Assembly (NCBI RefSeq): GCF_004798865.1
Contig: NW_025335761.1
Location: 21,790,426 to 21,854,425, forward strand
Length of the DNA: 64,000 nt
Reading direction: 5' to 3'
Source: Varanus komodoensis
Taxonomy: Eukaryota > Chordata > Lepidosauria > Squamata > Varanidae
Positions 1 to 12,204 of the stretch are shown here, one piece after another (positions within the stretch are counted from its first letter, which is position 1; every line of letters begins with the position of its first letter). The position numbers and the translations under genes were made by a program. The notes under the pieces are model-generated. The model did no database searches. It was not told the origin of the DNA and worked only from the letters and a program-made list of their open reading frames with translations.

Positions 1-598
1 CGAAGGGAACGTTTCATGCAAAGATGGGCATGATAAAGGACCAAAATGGCAGGGACCTAACAGAGGCAGAAGAGATTAAGAAGAGGTGGCAAGATTACAC
101 AAAAGAACTATACAAGAAAGAACTTAACGTCCCTGATAACTACAATGGGGTGGTCACTGACCTCAAGCTAGACATCCTGGAATGTGAAGTCAAATGGACC
201 TTAGGAAGTCTGAGCAACAACAAAGCTAGTGGAGGCGACAGTATTCCAGCTGAGCTATTCAAAATCCTAAAAGACGATGCAGTAAAAGTGTGCACTCGAT
301 ATGCCAGCAAATTTGGAAAACTCAACAGTAGCCACAGGATTGGAAAAGGTCAGTTTATATTCCCATCCCAAAGAGGGGCAATGCCAAAGAATGTTCAAAC
401 TACCACACCATTGCACTCATTTCATATGCTAGCAAATTATGCTCAAAATCCTACAAGCTAGGCTCCAGCAGTATGTGGACTACCAGAAGTACAGGCAGGG
501 TTTCAGAGAGGCAGAGGAACTAGAGATCAAATTGCCTACATATGCTGGATCATGGAGAAAGCCAGGGAGTTCCAGAAAAACATGCGGAAGGCTTCTTC
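1..598 (+). mobile_element. BovB/RTE LINE, internal reverse-transcriptase fragment
   Basis: Translation in two adjoining frames (breaks near 330 and 440-480) gives the characteristic BovB reverse-transcriptase text, including LTEAEEIKKRW, NKASGGDSIPAELFKIL, a MLKILQARLQQYV segment and QGFREA..TRDQIA. This is the N-terminal part of the RT domain. The element enters from the left edge of the window and stops being recognisable near 598, just before the block that carries the first catalytic aspartate. The 3' part is therefore missing. Frame changes show it is a dead copy. BovB is abundant in squamates and is the LINE known for horizontal transfer between squamates and ruminants. Confidence 0.93.
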
Positions 599-1803
599 AT
601 CATCTGCTTCCTGATCATTTTTATGTCAGGAGTTAAAACCAGAACCTTCTGCAAATGCTTTGCAGCCTCAGCTCCGTGTTTCCACTGCAGTTCTCATGCT
701 TGCACCTAAGCTAGAGTTTGCACAACCTCTTGTGCAGTGGAAGAATGTATTTGGATTATTTTCACTTTTCTGTGCATTGCTGTAGTGCAAGGCACCAGCC
801 ATTCAGCTCTTCTGTGAGTATTCTGCAAGATACCTGCTGCACGTGAAAGCCTACCTTTGGAGCTAACCCATAGCGACTTCTAGTTTTCATCTATAAAATG
901 AGAATAATGGCCTTCATCAAGGCAAACCCAATGGTGGGCATGATTAAGGACTCTGGAGAGTGAAGGTGTACTCAAATAATTCCTATTGTGTAGCTTCTGG
1001 GTGCATTATTCTGGCCAAGTCTTGCCTGGCATAAGTAAAGCAGCCTTCAGGTCAAACATTCTATAGAAATGAAATCAGCAATAGTGTGTTTTACTGCTGT
1101 GCATAGGGTGGCCCTGGCCTTGTGTCCTTCTTTACGCAGAACACTCTTCTATTTGTCATTCTTACTGTAGTTTGAAGAGCTCACCAGTTATCCAGTTTAA
1201 AGAAAAAGAACCATAAGGAGAGAGTGAGTGCTTGAAGTTGCCCATCAGCATTAACACCTGGGCAGCAGACTGAACAGATGCGCAAGTGTTTTGGCTATAA
1301 TCTTCTTCATTGTGGGGAAATGTATCATGTTTCTATTTAAATTACAGTAAATATTTCTAAGTTGCAGCTGTGCATGTAGATTAGCATGTACAAACTATAA
1401 GCAAATTTGTCCTCTCTTTTGTCCTCATTTTGGTGGTATGTTTGCAGCCACCCTAGCTGTGCAGAAGTTTTTTGCCTATGTGCTAATTTTGCCTGAAAGC
1501 ACTCATTTGATATCAAAGACCGAGCTTTTAACTATGGACCTTTCTTTCCTCCTTTCTGGCAGCAGGGTGGAATAGAAGAGATTTGGTAAGAACTTTGTTC
1601 TTCTCCTTCTTGCTTCCCAACAGTTCCCTTCTTTCTGCCCTAATGTGCTTACATTCACCTGAAAATCTCTTATCTCTTTGGTTCTTGCCTGCTCCTAATC
1701 AATGATCCCTCAGTTTTCCTGGAAGAGTCACCTGGACCTCCTAGCTTGTACTGAAGCCTTGTTGTTTCTGAATGAATCAATATCCCCTTCTGTATCCTTG
1801 CAG
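599..1803. other. Unassigned sequence, probably CCDC9B intron or upstream flank
   Basis: I see no repeat family, coding signature or RNA gene here. A short phrase near 935-950 resembles the start of the BovB fragment (a gggcatgatta..ggac string), but it is too short to call. If the candidate exon at 1804 is real, this stretch is intron. Confidence 0.4.
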
Positions 1804-1878
1804 GTGAATGAAAAGAGAACAGTGGAGAGGAGGTGGTCAGAGGGTGACAAGTACTCCGAGAATGCATTGATCAGAAAA
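1804..1878 (+). CDS. CCDC9B: Candidate early exon of CCDC9B
   Basis: A good acceptor (pyrimidine-rich tract ending ccttgcag) precedes 25 codons beginning VNEKRTVERRW, ended by an AAA|GTGAGA donor. From memory, human CCDC9B has a segment reading GEKRVVSRNW after its N-terminal coiled coil, and the shared E-K-R-x-V-x-R-x-W pattern is the reason for the call. The exon is phase 0 at both ends, which cannot be tested because its neighbouring exons were not found. The frame stays open past the donor to 1947, so this could also be a chance ORF. Confidence 0.42.
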
Positions 1879-2094
1879 GTGAGAGCAGTTTTTAATGCCA
1901 TGGGTTCAGCAAACTTGGAGGGGGAGGCAGAAGTGACTGCACTATGAACCGAATTCAGTAAATGCCAATAGCATCTTTGAAAGCATACAGTTTAGAAACA
2001 GTACATTATACTGGGAGTGAATAATCCATAAAGTCAGGTAGGCAACTTTGCTCTATTTCTTTTTCTTTTCTTTTTCTTTATGAGCCATCAGTTC

Positions 2095-3080
2095 AGATAT
2101 GCAGCAGATTCTGCTCTTATTGATTGATTTAATTAATTAATTATTTAAAACATTTCTATGCCACCCCCATCGCAACAAAGCCTCGGGGTGGCTCACAATA
2201 CATGAAACATACATAAATAATAATAATATAGCAATTAAAAGAAGAAGAAAAACAACAACAACAACAACATTTAAAACCGCCAGTGCATTCTCGGCTAAAA
2301 TTTTTAAAATCCTAATTAATACAATAATTTAGCAATTAAAATAAGTTTTAAATAAAAAGGTCATAGCCTGGTGCCGAAAAGCAAATAACGACAGCGCCAG
2401 GCGGACCTCTCTGGGGAGCGCATTCCATAGATGGGGCGCCACCGCAGGGAAAGCCCTCCTCCGGGTACCCACCCTCCTTATATCATTCACAGAGGGTTCC
2501 CGGAGAAGGGCATCCGTTGCTGATCTCAAGGGGCAGGAGGGCATATATGGGCGCAAGCGTTCCTTTAGATATCCAGGTTCCAAGCTGTTTAGGGCTTTAT
2601 AGGTCATAACCAACACCTTGAATTGGGCCCGGACTTCAACTGGGAGCCAGTGGAGCTGATGGAGAACTGGAGTTATATGAGAACAACGCCCAGTCCCCAT
2701 TAGCAACCTGGCAGCTCTATTCTGCACTAATTGAAGTATCCAGATCATCTTCAAGGGTAGCCCTACATAGAGCACGTTACAGAAGTCTAATCGGGAAGTT
2801 ACCAGCGCATGTGTCACTGTCGCCAGGCAGTCATTCTCCAGGAAGGGACGCAGCTGATGTATCAGCCGAAGCTGAAGGAAGGCGCTCCTCGCCACTGCCG
2901 TCATCTGAGCTTCTAGAGACAGCTCAGGGTCGAGGAGCACTCCCAAGCTGTGAACCCTGTCCCTCAGAGGGAGTGCAACCCCATATAGGACAAGGCCCAA
3001 ATCCCCCATCCCGAGGCCCGAGCCACCCACCAGCAGGACCTCCGTCTTGTCTGGATTGAGCTTCAGTTTATGCATTCATT
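2095..3080 (-). mobile_element. L2-like LINE, 3' portion with open C-terminal RT frame
   Basis: On the - strand a 248-codon frame (2329-3075) encodes the end of a non-LTR reverse transcriptase. It runs from LKLNPDKTEVLLVG through LGVLLDPELS and SRLDFCNVLYVGLPLK to LHWLPVEVRAQFKVL and WNALPREVRL, the usual order for the RT end and C-terminal tail of L2-clade LINEs in reptiles. The 3' end follows at 2095-2328, with a GC-rich conserved core (tgccacccc..cctcggggtggctcaca) and AT- and CAA-rich tails. The 5' part, including the RT core and endonuclease, is absent, which is normal 5' truncation. The uninterrupted frame suggests a fairly recent insertion. CR1-group membership is an alternative to L2. 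Confidence 0.85.
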
Positions 3081-3084
3081 ATAA

Positions 3085-3905
3085 TATAATCATGCAATGA
3101 TATCATAATATACACTATAGAGCTTTGTGGATCAGGAAAATTTTCCAGCTAAATGCTAACCAGGATTTTATGTGGGTATCTACATCTATCACATGCACAC
3201 TTTCAGTATAATTATGCACCCCAAGGGTAGATGCTGGAGACCTTTGTGAGGATACAGGAAAGCTTGGCAGCATCTCTGCATCATCCCTTACATGCTAGGG
3301 ACAATTTATTTAATCCATGAAAAGGGAGATATGGCACACCAGTCTTGGGTGTGCAAGAACTCTCCTAAAGCAGTATCAGACTATTCTGCTTTTCTCTGCA
3401 ACACTCTTTTACTATTGCATTTTTCTGGACTGTAAATTAAATCTATTGCATTAAGTGTACCATATAACAATATTTTGATTTAACATAACAGAGAGATCCC
3501 CAAGATCACTTTGCCAGCTCTTTACTTGGGGTTTCTTTAGCCTCCCAGCTTTATACTTAGAACCTTAATTAATATTTTCCTGTCTTGAAGTTCATGTCAA
3601 AAGTAGTACTTTTAGGGAATGCAACAAACAAACCTGAACTGTAAGAATGTGTACTTCTTTCAGTCTTGGTCAGAGATGCAATTCATATTGTTGCTGCAGT
3701 GATGCCCCTCTCTGATCTTTACTGCATCTTCTTCTTCCTTGATTAACTACAAGTGATTCTGGCTAGAAAGGGATCAAACAACAGATAGGAAAATACCACA
3801 GCATTTATGGTGAATTTTCTGAGTGGAGATTATGCTTATTCACAGAATCCCTGTCCACTGTGATGGATGGATTGACCTCACAATGTTAGATAGCTAATTA
3901 ACTGG
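3085..3905. other. Unassigned intronic sequence
   Basis: AT-rich sequence between the L2-like LINE and a CR1 tail. I recognise no repeat family or coding segment. Confidence 0.4.
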
Positions 3906-3910
3906 TCAGA

Positions 3911-4240
3911 GTTTCAAGAAAGTACTTCTTCAAACAGTGGATACTAAACTATGGGATTCACTTCATAGTGAATCCGTACAAGATGTAGTGAGGGTCACCA
4001 ATTTGAATGGCTTTAAAAGGAGTTTGGATAAATTCATGGAAGAACCTGTGACTACTACCCCTGATGACTAGGTGTGAACTTTCAGCATCAAAGGCAGTAT
4101 GTCTTTGCACACCTGTTTGGGAGTTACTTGGGCAGGCGGGGGCTGTTGTGATATTCTGTGGGCAATCGGTTGGCCACCATGTGAACAGAATGATGGGCTA
4201 GGTGGCCCTTGATCTGATCCAGCAAGGTTGTTCTTATGTT
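3911..4240 (+). mobile_element. CR1 LINE 3' end
   Basis: The sequence follows the conserved CR1 tail: a decayed coding end (a ggctttaaaaggagtttgga string, then caaattcatgga-like text), then the diagnostic run ccatgtgaacagaatgatgg, ctaggtggccctt, gatctgatccagcaaggttg and ttcttatg. It is a 5'-truncated copy of about 330 bp and moderately diverged. Confidence 0.88.
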
Positions 4241-4244
4241 TTTA

Positions 4245-6402
4245 ATGCCTGCAAGGAATAGATGTGAAAGGGAGCTACATTAAATTCAACCTAAGATGTA
4301 TATTTATTTTTATTGTGAATTTCACAAAAACAAAACAAAATTAAATGAACCACCCCCCCACCTCAGGGCAAAAGAAAAGAGAGAGAAACGGGGGGGGGGG
4401 GTTGGCGAATTTGACATATACTGATATGTCAATATTTAAAAAACAGCATACATCTAAATGGATCAAATACTGTACATATATCCAGCTGAGATGTAATTAA
4501 GATCCCTTCCCCCTAATCAGATGCACCAGTTTTGCTTGCCACTATTCAGTCTGCATTGGTGTCACATGACCTGCTCACTGCAAGAGGGAGCTGTCAGAGG
4601 CAGACATGGGAGGGTGGAAAGCAGGAGCCAGAGAGTGGGAAGATGGTCCCATCTATCAAGTCAGCCCTCTATGTGGGGCAACATTAATTAATCCTCTTTT
4701 AGCGGAAAGCTGTCAGGGTGCTATTATGCAGATAGTCCACCAGAGGGTGCAATAAGCACAGCATGACCTTAAGCAAACCATCCTTACCTGAAGTTACATT
4801 TTCATGCTAGCAAAAGATGGAAGTTGTTTCTCTGGTCCAGTTGGTTCACTTTAACTAAAAATGCTGCAGGCAAGGCGTTATGGGGATGTGGGGGAATCAG
4901 CTCTATCAGAAGTATAAAATGGAACTTCAGTCAGGCTTCTGCTTGAAAAAGATGGGGCAGCATGTGGCCCCTGAATGACAGTAAAAATGCTCCAGCTGTA
5001 CCGAGCCTGTTCTGTGCAGGTTGTTTCTTGTGCCTTCAACACTGCTCTGTCATATCAGTTGTTTTACTGTTCCGTCAAGCCATGCATCTAAAATGCATTG
5101 CGTGTGATTCATTCTTACAGCTGTAGTAAAGCTGTTTGGGAAGTGTGAGGTAGCTGGGGAAGATTGTGGACCCAGAGACTATCCAGCACCTGTCAATGTG
5201 CCAAAGAGGGTTCTGGCCCACTTGCAGCTTTGCCATGGTTCTGGTCCACTTGCAGCTTAGCACAGGCCTGAGAGAAAGGCTCCGCTCCCTCGAGTCAATT
5301 TGTGCGCTTAATTAATGGAGCCCAGAGTGAATAAGCCTCCTTTTCCTGGAGATGTGATTCATTAGTAGAACACAGATGAGCTCCAGTGCCTTTGCCTCAG
5401 CTGCAGCCAAGGGAGTGCCATGAGGGTGACTTTTAAAACTCCCTTATGGCCCAGAAAGCACAGCTGTGGCCAAGCCGAGCCGAGCCCCAGGGCGGAACGG
5501 TAAACAGCTCCTTGCCTGATGGGAACTCTCTGCCATTCACTTACTTGATGCAAAGCAGAGGCAACCAGTGACAGCTGAGACTCAAGATGTGCATCCTAAC
5601 AGATTGGTGCCTCAATGGGCTCAGTGACCGTAAGCACGGAATTTCTCCTGCATTCAAGTAACATTTTAAATTAAGGCAGCATGTTTAGTCCTCTTCTGCA
5701 AGTAGCTCATCCTTCCACCTGGCATCACATTCCCCTTTTAGACACTGCGGGAGAAGGGACTGTTTGGGTTTCCTTCATCAGAAATTCTCCTTACGAGCAA
5801 CACACATGGATCCCATAGGACCAAAGCAAGGTAGCCCCATCCCTGCATCCTGTCTTTGGAGTTCAGCATTAATATACAGATAGGGATGTTCCTCCATTAC
5901 ACCGTATCTTCTGCATGGTCATGGCAGACTGGCTGGGGTGCTTATTGAGGAAGGTGGCTTTTTCCGCTTCCCCTTTCCATCAATGTGAAGAACTTTTATG
6001 CCAAGCCTGGGGCTGGTGCAATGTAGCTTTCTTGAGGAGGGTATAGCTGTAGATGGACGGGGAATTGGGTGTGGTGCAAATTTGCCTCACTGCCCCCCAT
6101 GGCTCTGCTCTGTTTGGGCTGAGGATTCTTCACTGTATCTTCACTGGCAGTGCATTCCACCATCAATCTATTCTGCCAACATACCTGTCACGGTGTTGAT
6201 GCATGTGGCATTCCATCAGCATAGCAGGGCTCACAAGAAATGGCTGGCGGACGTTCAGGAAAAGATGGTGCTTGACAACTGCTATTTCTTTTCAAGAAGA
6301 AGCACTTTTAGTTAAGTCCAGCAAATGTCTACATAAGAAACATAGCCCTGTTGAGATACTAACAGCCTTTAGCCTCTTGCATTAAATACAACTATCTCAA
6401 CT
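4245..6402. other. Unassigned intronic sequence with C- and G-homopolymers
   Basis: No recognised gene or repeat family. At 4353-4359 there are seven C and at 4390-4401 twelve G, about 30 bp apart, which could pair in a hairpin. The remainder is mixed, moderately GC-rich sequence with only short chance ORFs. Confidence 0.4.
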
Positions 6403-6620
6403 GAACCAGTGTAGTGTTTAGAATGATGGACTTAGGAACTGGAAGATCCAGGTTCTAGTCACCACTCGGCCATAAATCCCACTGGATTTTAGGTCAGTTT
6501 TGAACCAGTCACTGACTCTCAGCATAACCTATCTCACAGGTTTGTTGCGAAAGAACGAGGATTATGTAAACTGCTTTGATTTCCTTGATGGGAAAGAGGT
6601 GAGATATAAATAAAATAAAT
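6403..6620 (+). mobile_element. tRNA-derived SINE, squamate ACA/Squam type
   Basis: It begins with a head of the kind agccagtgtggtgtagtgg (here accagtgtagtgtttagaat) and passes through a decayed B-box-like segment (ccaggttctagtcacc). It then shows the family core (tcactgactctcagcataac, ctatctcacaggtttgttg) and ends in a taaataaaataaat tail. About 218 bp and well diverged. It is not a functional tRNA. Confidence 0.82.
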
Positions 6621-7015
6621 GGGGTCACTGGGTGACTTTTGCTACCTATGGATCACACAAACATTTTAATTGCATGTAAATTATTGTTTTAAACTTTTGA
6701 AGGCAATCTTGAAAGGGCTTTTTGCCTTGAAAGATAGACTCTAAATATATTAAATTATGAAATAAAATGCCTCTTAAAATGGTCAATGCAGAATATTTGC
6801 TATCCAGTGTAAATCCAGTTTCTCATTCATGTTCCATAACATTACACTTTAAAACTTCCTAGGAACAAACAAGATGAGACCCAAGAGATACACAGTCAGA
6901 TCTTCTGACATTGCCTTTCCCCCTTTCACAGAGATGTCTGAGATTCCAGTTTTGACTGCAGAAGCTTTCTGGATTTAATAAAGTGATATTTGTTCCACTG
7001 AGGACAACTGTCAGG

Positions 7016-7395
7016 AATTAATTAATTAATCACTATTCTGTCAGACTGCCAAAAAAGGCACTCAAGGCAGTTAACAGTACAATGCATAGTAAGAACAAAA
7101 TCTTAAATATAAGATACAACCGAATTAAGAACACAATTAAAAACTCAAGAATAAACAGCACCAGCCAATTAAAATCCCTTCCAGTAGCAGAATGACTTCT
7201 GTTCAGGCCTGTCTGAATAAAAACATCTTTGCCTGCTAGCAGGAAGAAGGTCAAAGAGAGGGAGCCAATTCAGTTCCCCTTAGCAAGGAGTTCTAGAACC
7301 TGGGAACCTGGGATTAAAAAGCACTGAGACACCCAGAGGAATATCAGGTTAGGATGCCTCTTGTTTGTTTAGTAAAACTACCATTATAGGCTTTG
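7016..7395 (-). mobile_element. Old L2-like LINE 3' end
   Basis: It starts with an attaattaattaat tail and then has the same plan as the copy at 2095: gcactcaaggcagttaacag, an A-rich block with repeated attaaga/aattaaaa words, then text resembling the tail's ccaattcagttccccttagcaagg segment and a cctggga..ttaaaaagcac block. It is strongly diverged, so the borders are approximate. Confidence 0.6.
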
Positions 7396-7520
7396 TAGGC
7401 TGTCACTCGGCTTTAAGCAATAAAAGTGAACTGAAGGCAAGGGTAGGGAATTGGGCATCCCAGAGTTTCCCTGTCTGGTCTGCTGCTGCTTCTCCCAGCC
7501 ATCCCCATGTGCTCCTAAAG

Positions 7521-7900
7521 CCCTACACCATGGGTCCTCAAACTATGGCCTGGGGGCCGGATCCGACCCGCCATGCCCATTTATCCAGCTCGCCATGCCC
7601 ATTTGGACCTGCCGCGCCCGCTGCCGCCCACCTAGCCCCGCATGTGGGGAGGCAGCAGTTTGCGCACTCTGAGAAAACGATCTCCAAGCGAGCAAGCCCC
7701 TGACTTGTGCGCCCACCTTGCAGTGCGTGTTCACCCACTCCCATGCTCGCCGTGCGCCACGTGCCCGCCTCAGCACGGGCGTCTGCATGCGCCACCCCCG
7801 GCCCGGGCCCAGCCCACATGCACCACCGGCACCACCTTTCCAGCACCGCAGCTTTCAACTGGCTCCCTGGTGGAAAAGTTTGAGGACCCCTGCCCTACTC
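7521..7900. mobile_element. Non-autonomous hAT DNA transposon with target duplications
   Basis: The element spans 7529-7892 (364 bp). It starts catgggtcctcaaactatgg and ends aagtttgaggacccctg, so the ends are inverted repeats of the form CAGGGGTCCTCAAACT. The 8 bp on each side, ccctacac (7521-7528) and ccctactc (7893-7900), match at 7 of 8 positions, the target-site size of hAT elements. The interior is very GC- and CpG-rich and encodes no transposase, so it was moved in trans. The ORFs inside it are chance products of its composition. Confidence 0.88.
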
Positions 7901-10108
7901 TGACTGGTTTTCTCCATCTCACCATGGCCTTGCTGAAACGCTCACCCTTTCTGCAGTACTGAGCTGGTGGAAAGTTCTTATCTCTGTATTACTGTGCTAT
8001 GGTAAACCCAAAGCACTTTTCTAGCACATTGCTTACAGAAAGGGCTGCCTTGTGTAGGTCTGAGCAGTGAAGCTGATAGTGTGGAGTGTGTCTTTTGGGG
8101 AGGCACAGGGCCCCAGGGTCAGCAGGGATGGAGCTTGTGAAGGACAAGAGCTGACTCGGCTACTTAAGCCCTCAGTCACTGAGAGTCCCGTGCAGGAGTA
8201 ACAGATTCCTTCATGAGGTTCGACTGTGACCAGGCGGGTCCTGCAGAAAGCCTTCTGAGGTTCTGAGAGTTTCTGCCTTGCTTACCAAACCTGGCTTTCC
8301 TAACTGGATGTGACCTCACTTTGTGATTCGACCCACTGTACGTAACTGTCACTTTGGTTGTGATGATTTCTCTATACCAAAGCCTCTGTGAGTGCCTAAG
8401 CAGCCAGCCCCCTCCCCTGGAGCCTAACTCAGTCAGGACTCCAGACTAGATTAATCTCCCAGATTTTCCCCAACAATTTACAGATTTTATACACATAGTA
8501 TTCCAGTGCTCCAGAAGTTTCTTTGATATAAATACATCTCTTAATTTCTCTCACTACCTTATGGAGTCCTGAACACCCATGTCTGCCTGCTGAGGTACGT
8601 ATAGTCATGGAAAAAGATCAGGGAGAGAGCGGAAGCAATACTGCTGGGGAGTCTTAGAACCAGCACATCTACGAGGTATGAAGAACTGTGGGCCCACCAA
8701 ACCCAGCAGGGCTTTTCCAGCTGCTCGCAATAGATGTTCTAACCTCTTACTTCTCCTCCCACGTATGAATGGGCTTGTCAGACCCCACAGCTCTCTTTGG
8801 TAGGGAAGTGGAGCATTGTTGTTCCTTCCCTCCTTTGCCCGCCCACACAGGTGTGTCTCCTTGGCAACAGGTTTCTTGGTCTCTAATTTTCCTCCCGTCT
8901 GTGTCGAACTGCAACAAAATGGCAAGGAGATTAATTCTTGTTTGGAGGAAGAATGGGGGTGGCCACCTTGGAAGGGAGAATTATGGAGCGCTATTAACAT
9001 CATGGGATATTGAGCTATTCCCCGTGCTACCAGAGTGTAGCTGGTTGGCACTCATCTCTAATGGACTATGTATTAATGCCAGCTGCATTGATAGCTTCTC
9101 TCTCCGGTACATGTTCCTTTGTTCCAAGCTCTCTTCTCTTCTCTTCTCTTCTCTTCTCTTCTCTTCTCTTCTCTTCAGTTCTTGAGCATTCAAGCCAGAC
9201 TAGACTAGACCAGACTGTTATGACACAGGGTAGAACAATAAATCATGAAGCCACAGGCAGCACAAGCAGACAATTCCCTACTCAAAGAACATTGATCTGA
9301 CTTGTACATTTGATGCTCATTATGCAGGCTGTTCTGAGCTCACTGTACTTGAGGGACCAGCTATACAGGTGTGCACATTTATAGCTCTGTAGTATGAAGA
9401 AGTACCTGAATATGAAGAAGGAAGCCCCAAGTTCAGATCCCATCCTTAGCTGTGGGCTCCTCAAGGGGCCTTAGTCGTTGTATCCTTTCTGTGGTATGGA
9501 CAGAAGTATCCTGGCCTGTGTCACCCAGTGCACAGGTCCTTGTAAGGCAGCCTAGGTTCCACCAGATGTTTTCCCTACAATTCCTTTCAGCCCCAGCCAG
9601 CATGGCCAGTGTCAGGGATGGTGGAGTGTACCAGCATGGGTAAGGCAATGGTAAGGGTTAAATAGGATCAGCCTTCCCTTTCAGGAGAGTGAGATTTTAA
9701 AGAAAGAAGGTTAAAGAAATAGCCTGAAAATCCATAGAATCTGCACAACTTGGTAAAACATAACTGGATTCAAAAAATCTAGACTCATTTGATCTGTTGT
9801 AGATTTCTCCTGCTTAATTAGTTCTGCCATTACATTTTGCAAGTAGGTTCTAAATCCCAGACTGACAGAAATCTTATTTGTATTTGTACAATATATACTT
9901 GTATGCTATTTGAATGGGTCACTGAGGAAGATAAATGCTCCTCTCCTCTTTCAGCCATCTTGTAGAACATGGCTGATGGTAAAGGATTGTGGAATTTAAT
10001 AGTCTCAAACATCTGGAAGGTATCTGAATGAGGAACATTTCTAGAGTCTTGGATTCCTAAAATATTGGAACCCAGATGTCTCTACCCCTTCATGTATTCT
10101 AGCTCAGG
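7901..10108. other. Unassigned intronic sequence
   Basis: Apart from the pentanucleotide repeat at 9129-9176, I recognise nothing. The longest frame, 148 codons on the - strand at 8605-9051, has no recognisable domain and overlaps an equally long frame on the other strand. Confidence 0.4.
9129..9176. repeat. (CTCTT)n microsatellite
   Basis: About nine uninterrupted copies of a 5-bp unit (tctct/tcttc register) are seen. The purity suggests length polymorphism between individuals. Confidence 0.98.
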
Positions 10109-10222
10109 CCTAGGCAGCCTGGTGTTCTTTGAATGTTTTGGATAAGTTCCATCCTCCCTGATCATTGGTCATGCTGGCTGGAGCTGATGGGAATTGTAAA
10201 CAGCTGCAGAGAACTAGGTTGC
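10109..10222. repeat. Short palindromic MITE-like repeat
   Basis: Resembles the common squamate repeat whose arms read gcctggtgccctccagatgttttgg and its complement, joined by ccatgctggctggagctgatggg. Here the right-hand core catgctggctggagctgatg and a final aactaggttgc arm are seen. Other copies in the window are at 11741, 13484, 16400, 29725, 32266, 49682, 57782 and 63299. Confidence 0.68.
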
Positions 10223-10589
10223 TTCTCTGCTCTACCATCTCTGGCTCAGCTAGCCAAATGACTCTTATAGCACAATGATACAATTAGGATATGAAAATTG
10301 CAGAAGCCCAAGACCCTCTATTTAATCAAGCAGTGGATTAATTATCCTCCTAAAAGAGGATAGCAGGCCAGTAAAAATATTTTCATTTAACTGGGACTTT
10401 TATTCATGTTATTTAATTATTTAGACTATTTTCTTCCTGCTCCTCAACCAGAAAGTCTTCCTGAGCAGCTTAGAAATAATTACTAAACCATGAGAGTCCT
10501 TGTCTGCAGGCTTGCAGTCTAGAAAGTCATGACACATGAAGGGAAAGAAATAGGGAAGAGGTCAAAAGTCTTTCACTAGCAGAGATTTT

Positions 10590-10720
10590 TAGAATTGACT
10601 ATTGCATTCCTTTCATACTGCTTTGTTTGCTTCCTCTTTTGTCTTTTATTGTGAATTTGTGAACCACTATGAAATATCTACAAATAGTGGTATACTAAGG
10701 TATTTTAATAATAATAGACC
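10590..10720 (+). mobile_element. L2-like LINE 3' terminus, short
   Basis: The string ttttattgtgaatttgtgaaccactatgaaatatct..ggtatactaa followed by ttttaataataata matches the usual end of reptile L2-like elements (a 'gtaaaccgccctgag...cggtatataaat' pattern). Only the last 100 or so bases are recognisable. Confidence 0.55.
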
Positions 10721-10744
10721 AAATGAAAAGATAGCTGTAAATTA

Positions 10745-10935
10745 AAATGCTGTTTTTTTAATTTTTACCGCTAAAGTCCTACATCATCTCCAAAGTAGCT
10801 TGCAATATTAAAAACCAATAAACTCCTAATTACAATGACATCCAGTTTAAGGAACATGAAACCGTGGGGGAGATAGAAGCAATATAACAAATCCAAAATA
10901 GCAGCAGATAAAAATAGCATCCAAAATAACAGCAT
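10745..10935 (-). mobile_element. Possible L2-like LINE 3' tail
   Basis: A run of ccaaagtagcttgcaatatt, then A-rich words (aaaaccaataaa, acaatgacatcc, atagaagcaatataacaaa) resembles the antisense tail that follows the GC-rich core in these LINEs. The match is weak and the right-hand limit is uncertain. Confidence 0.38.
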
Positions 10936-11740
10936 CAAATAGTGATGGGAGGAAAGCAAGAGCTCAGCCATGAAATGCCTGGGAACAGTAAAGTGGTGGC
11001 TGTGGTCACTCCCCAGCAGCCCCAAGCATCCCAAATGGGCTCTTCACCTTTGCTCATTGCAGCAATAAATTAGCTGTTGTGTCATCAGGATCCTCCAGAG
11101 ACTCAGAAGCAGTAGTGACATGAAAGCAGCAATGTCCATAAGGTCTTTAGGAGGGGAACATCTCCAAAGCTACTTTGAGGGTTACTGTGCTACAGCTAAT
11201 GGTGGTGAGAAAACAGTGACCCATTGGGCATCGCTCCTTTAGCTTCTCCTCTTTCTATTGACCCTATTGGGGCTGCTTTGGGTATTGTGTTCCCGGCATG
11301 GATGTGCATCCCCCAAGACTCTTGGCAATGCAGGATGACCCCCTTGGGGATGTACAACATCCTAAGAAAGAGGAACTGTCTGTGTATTTGATTATCCCAT
11401 CTACAAAGTGTGCTTAGCAAAGGGAAAGAGCAGTACTACAGCAATGTCTTTGCATAATATGAACACTAGTTATCTGCTAAACTTTTAATGTTCGGTTCCG
11501 TACAATATTTTGAAGTGGGGAGGGCTCTGCCAAAATTGCAAGGTAGAAGACTCAACAGGATAAGAGGAAAGAATAGATAAGAAGACCTAACGAACTCTAA
11601 TTGGAGCCCTGAAGACCAAAAACAATAAGGAACACTGCACAAGACCTTTTCTAAAGTTATCAATAAACTCCATTTGCACTTGCCTACAGCTGTAATCTCT
11701 ACTGATTACCCCAGTGTAGAGGAAGTGCATTACTAATCAT

Positions 11741-11812
11741 TAACCACACTGGCTGGGACGGATGGGAGTTGATCTCCAAAATCTCTGGATGGCATTAGGT
11801 TGGAGAAGTGTG
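11741..11812. repeat. Half copy of the palindromic MITE-like repeat
   Basis: Contains acactggctgggacggatgg, gagttgatctccaaaatctct and ggcattaggttggagaa, the right half of the family seen at 10109 and 29725. Confidence 0.65.
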
Positions 11813-12204
11813 GTTTAGTTATGGATAAGTGTTGCCAAGCTGCACAATCCCACATCACTGATGCTTGTTGATTTTTCAAATGTTGCCATTGTGTTCGAAA
11901 GTAATGGGGTGGCCACAACATAAGAAAAACTGATGACCAACCAGTAGATAAGCAAACTAAGGCCTCTGCATGAGGTGTTTGACTGACTACTACAATGAAG
12001 CTTCTTCTGTTTCTTTTCTGAGAGGAAGGGTACATCCTGGTTTTCTTCAGGGGTGTTGTCCTTCTCTTTCTTTTGTATATGCCAACCATAAGGTGCTCTT
12101 GTGTTATAGTTGTTGCAATAATACGTAAGCCTTTCATTTCAATTTGAAATTTAATATCAGACTTTCTTCACTTAAAAAGCCATGAAAATGGCTGCAAAAC
12201 ACAG

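Noticed and set aside
8605-9051. 148-codon frame on the - strand
   Set aside because: No domain, no splice context, and equally long frames on the opposite strand.
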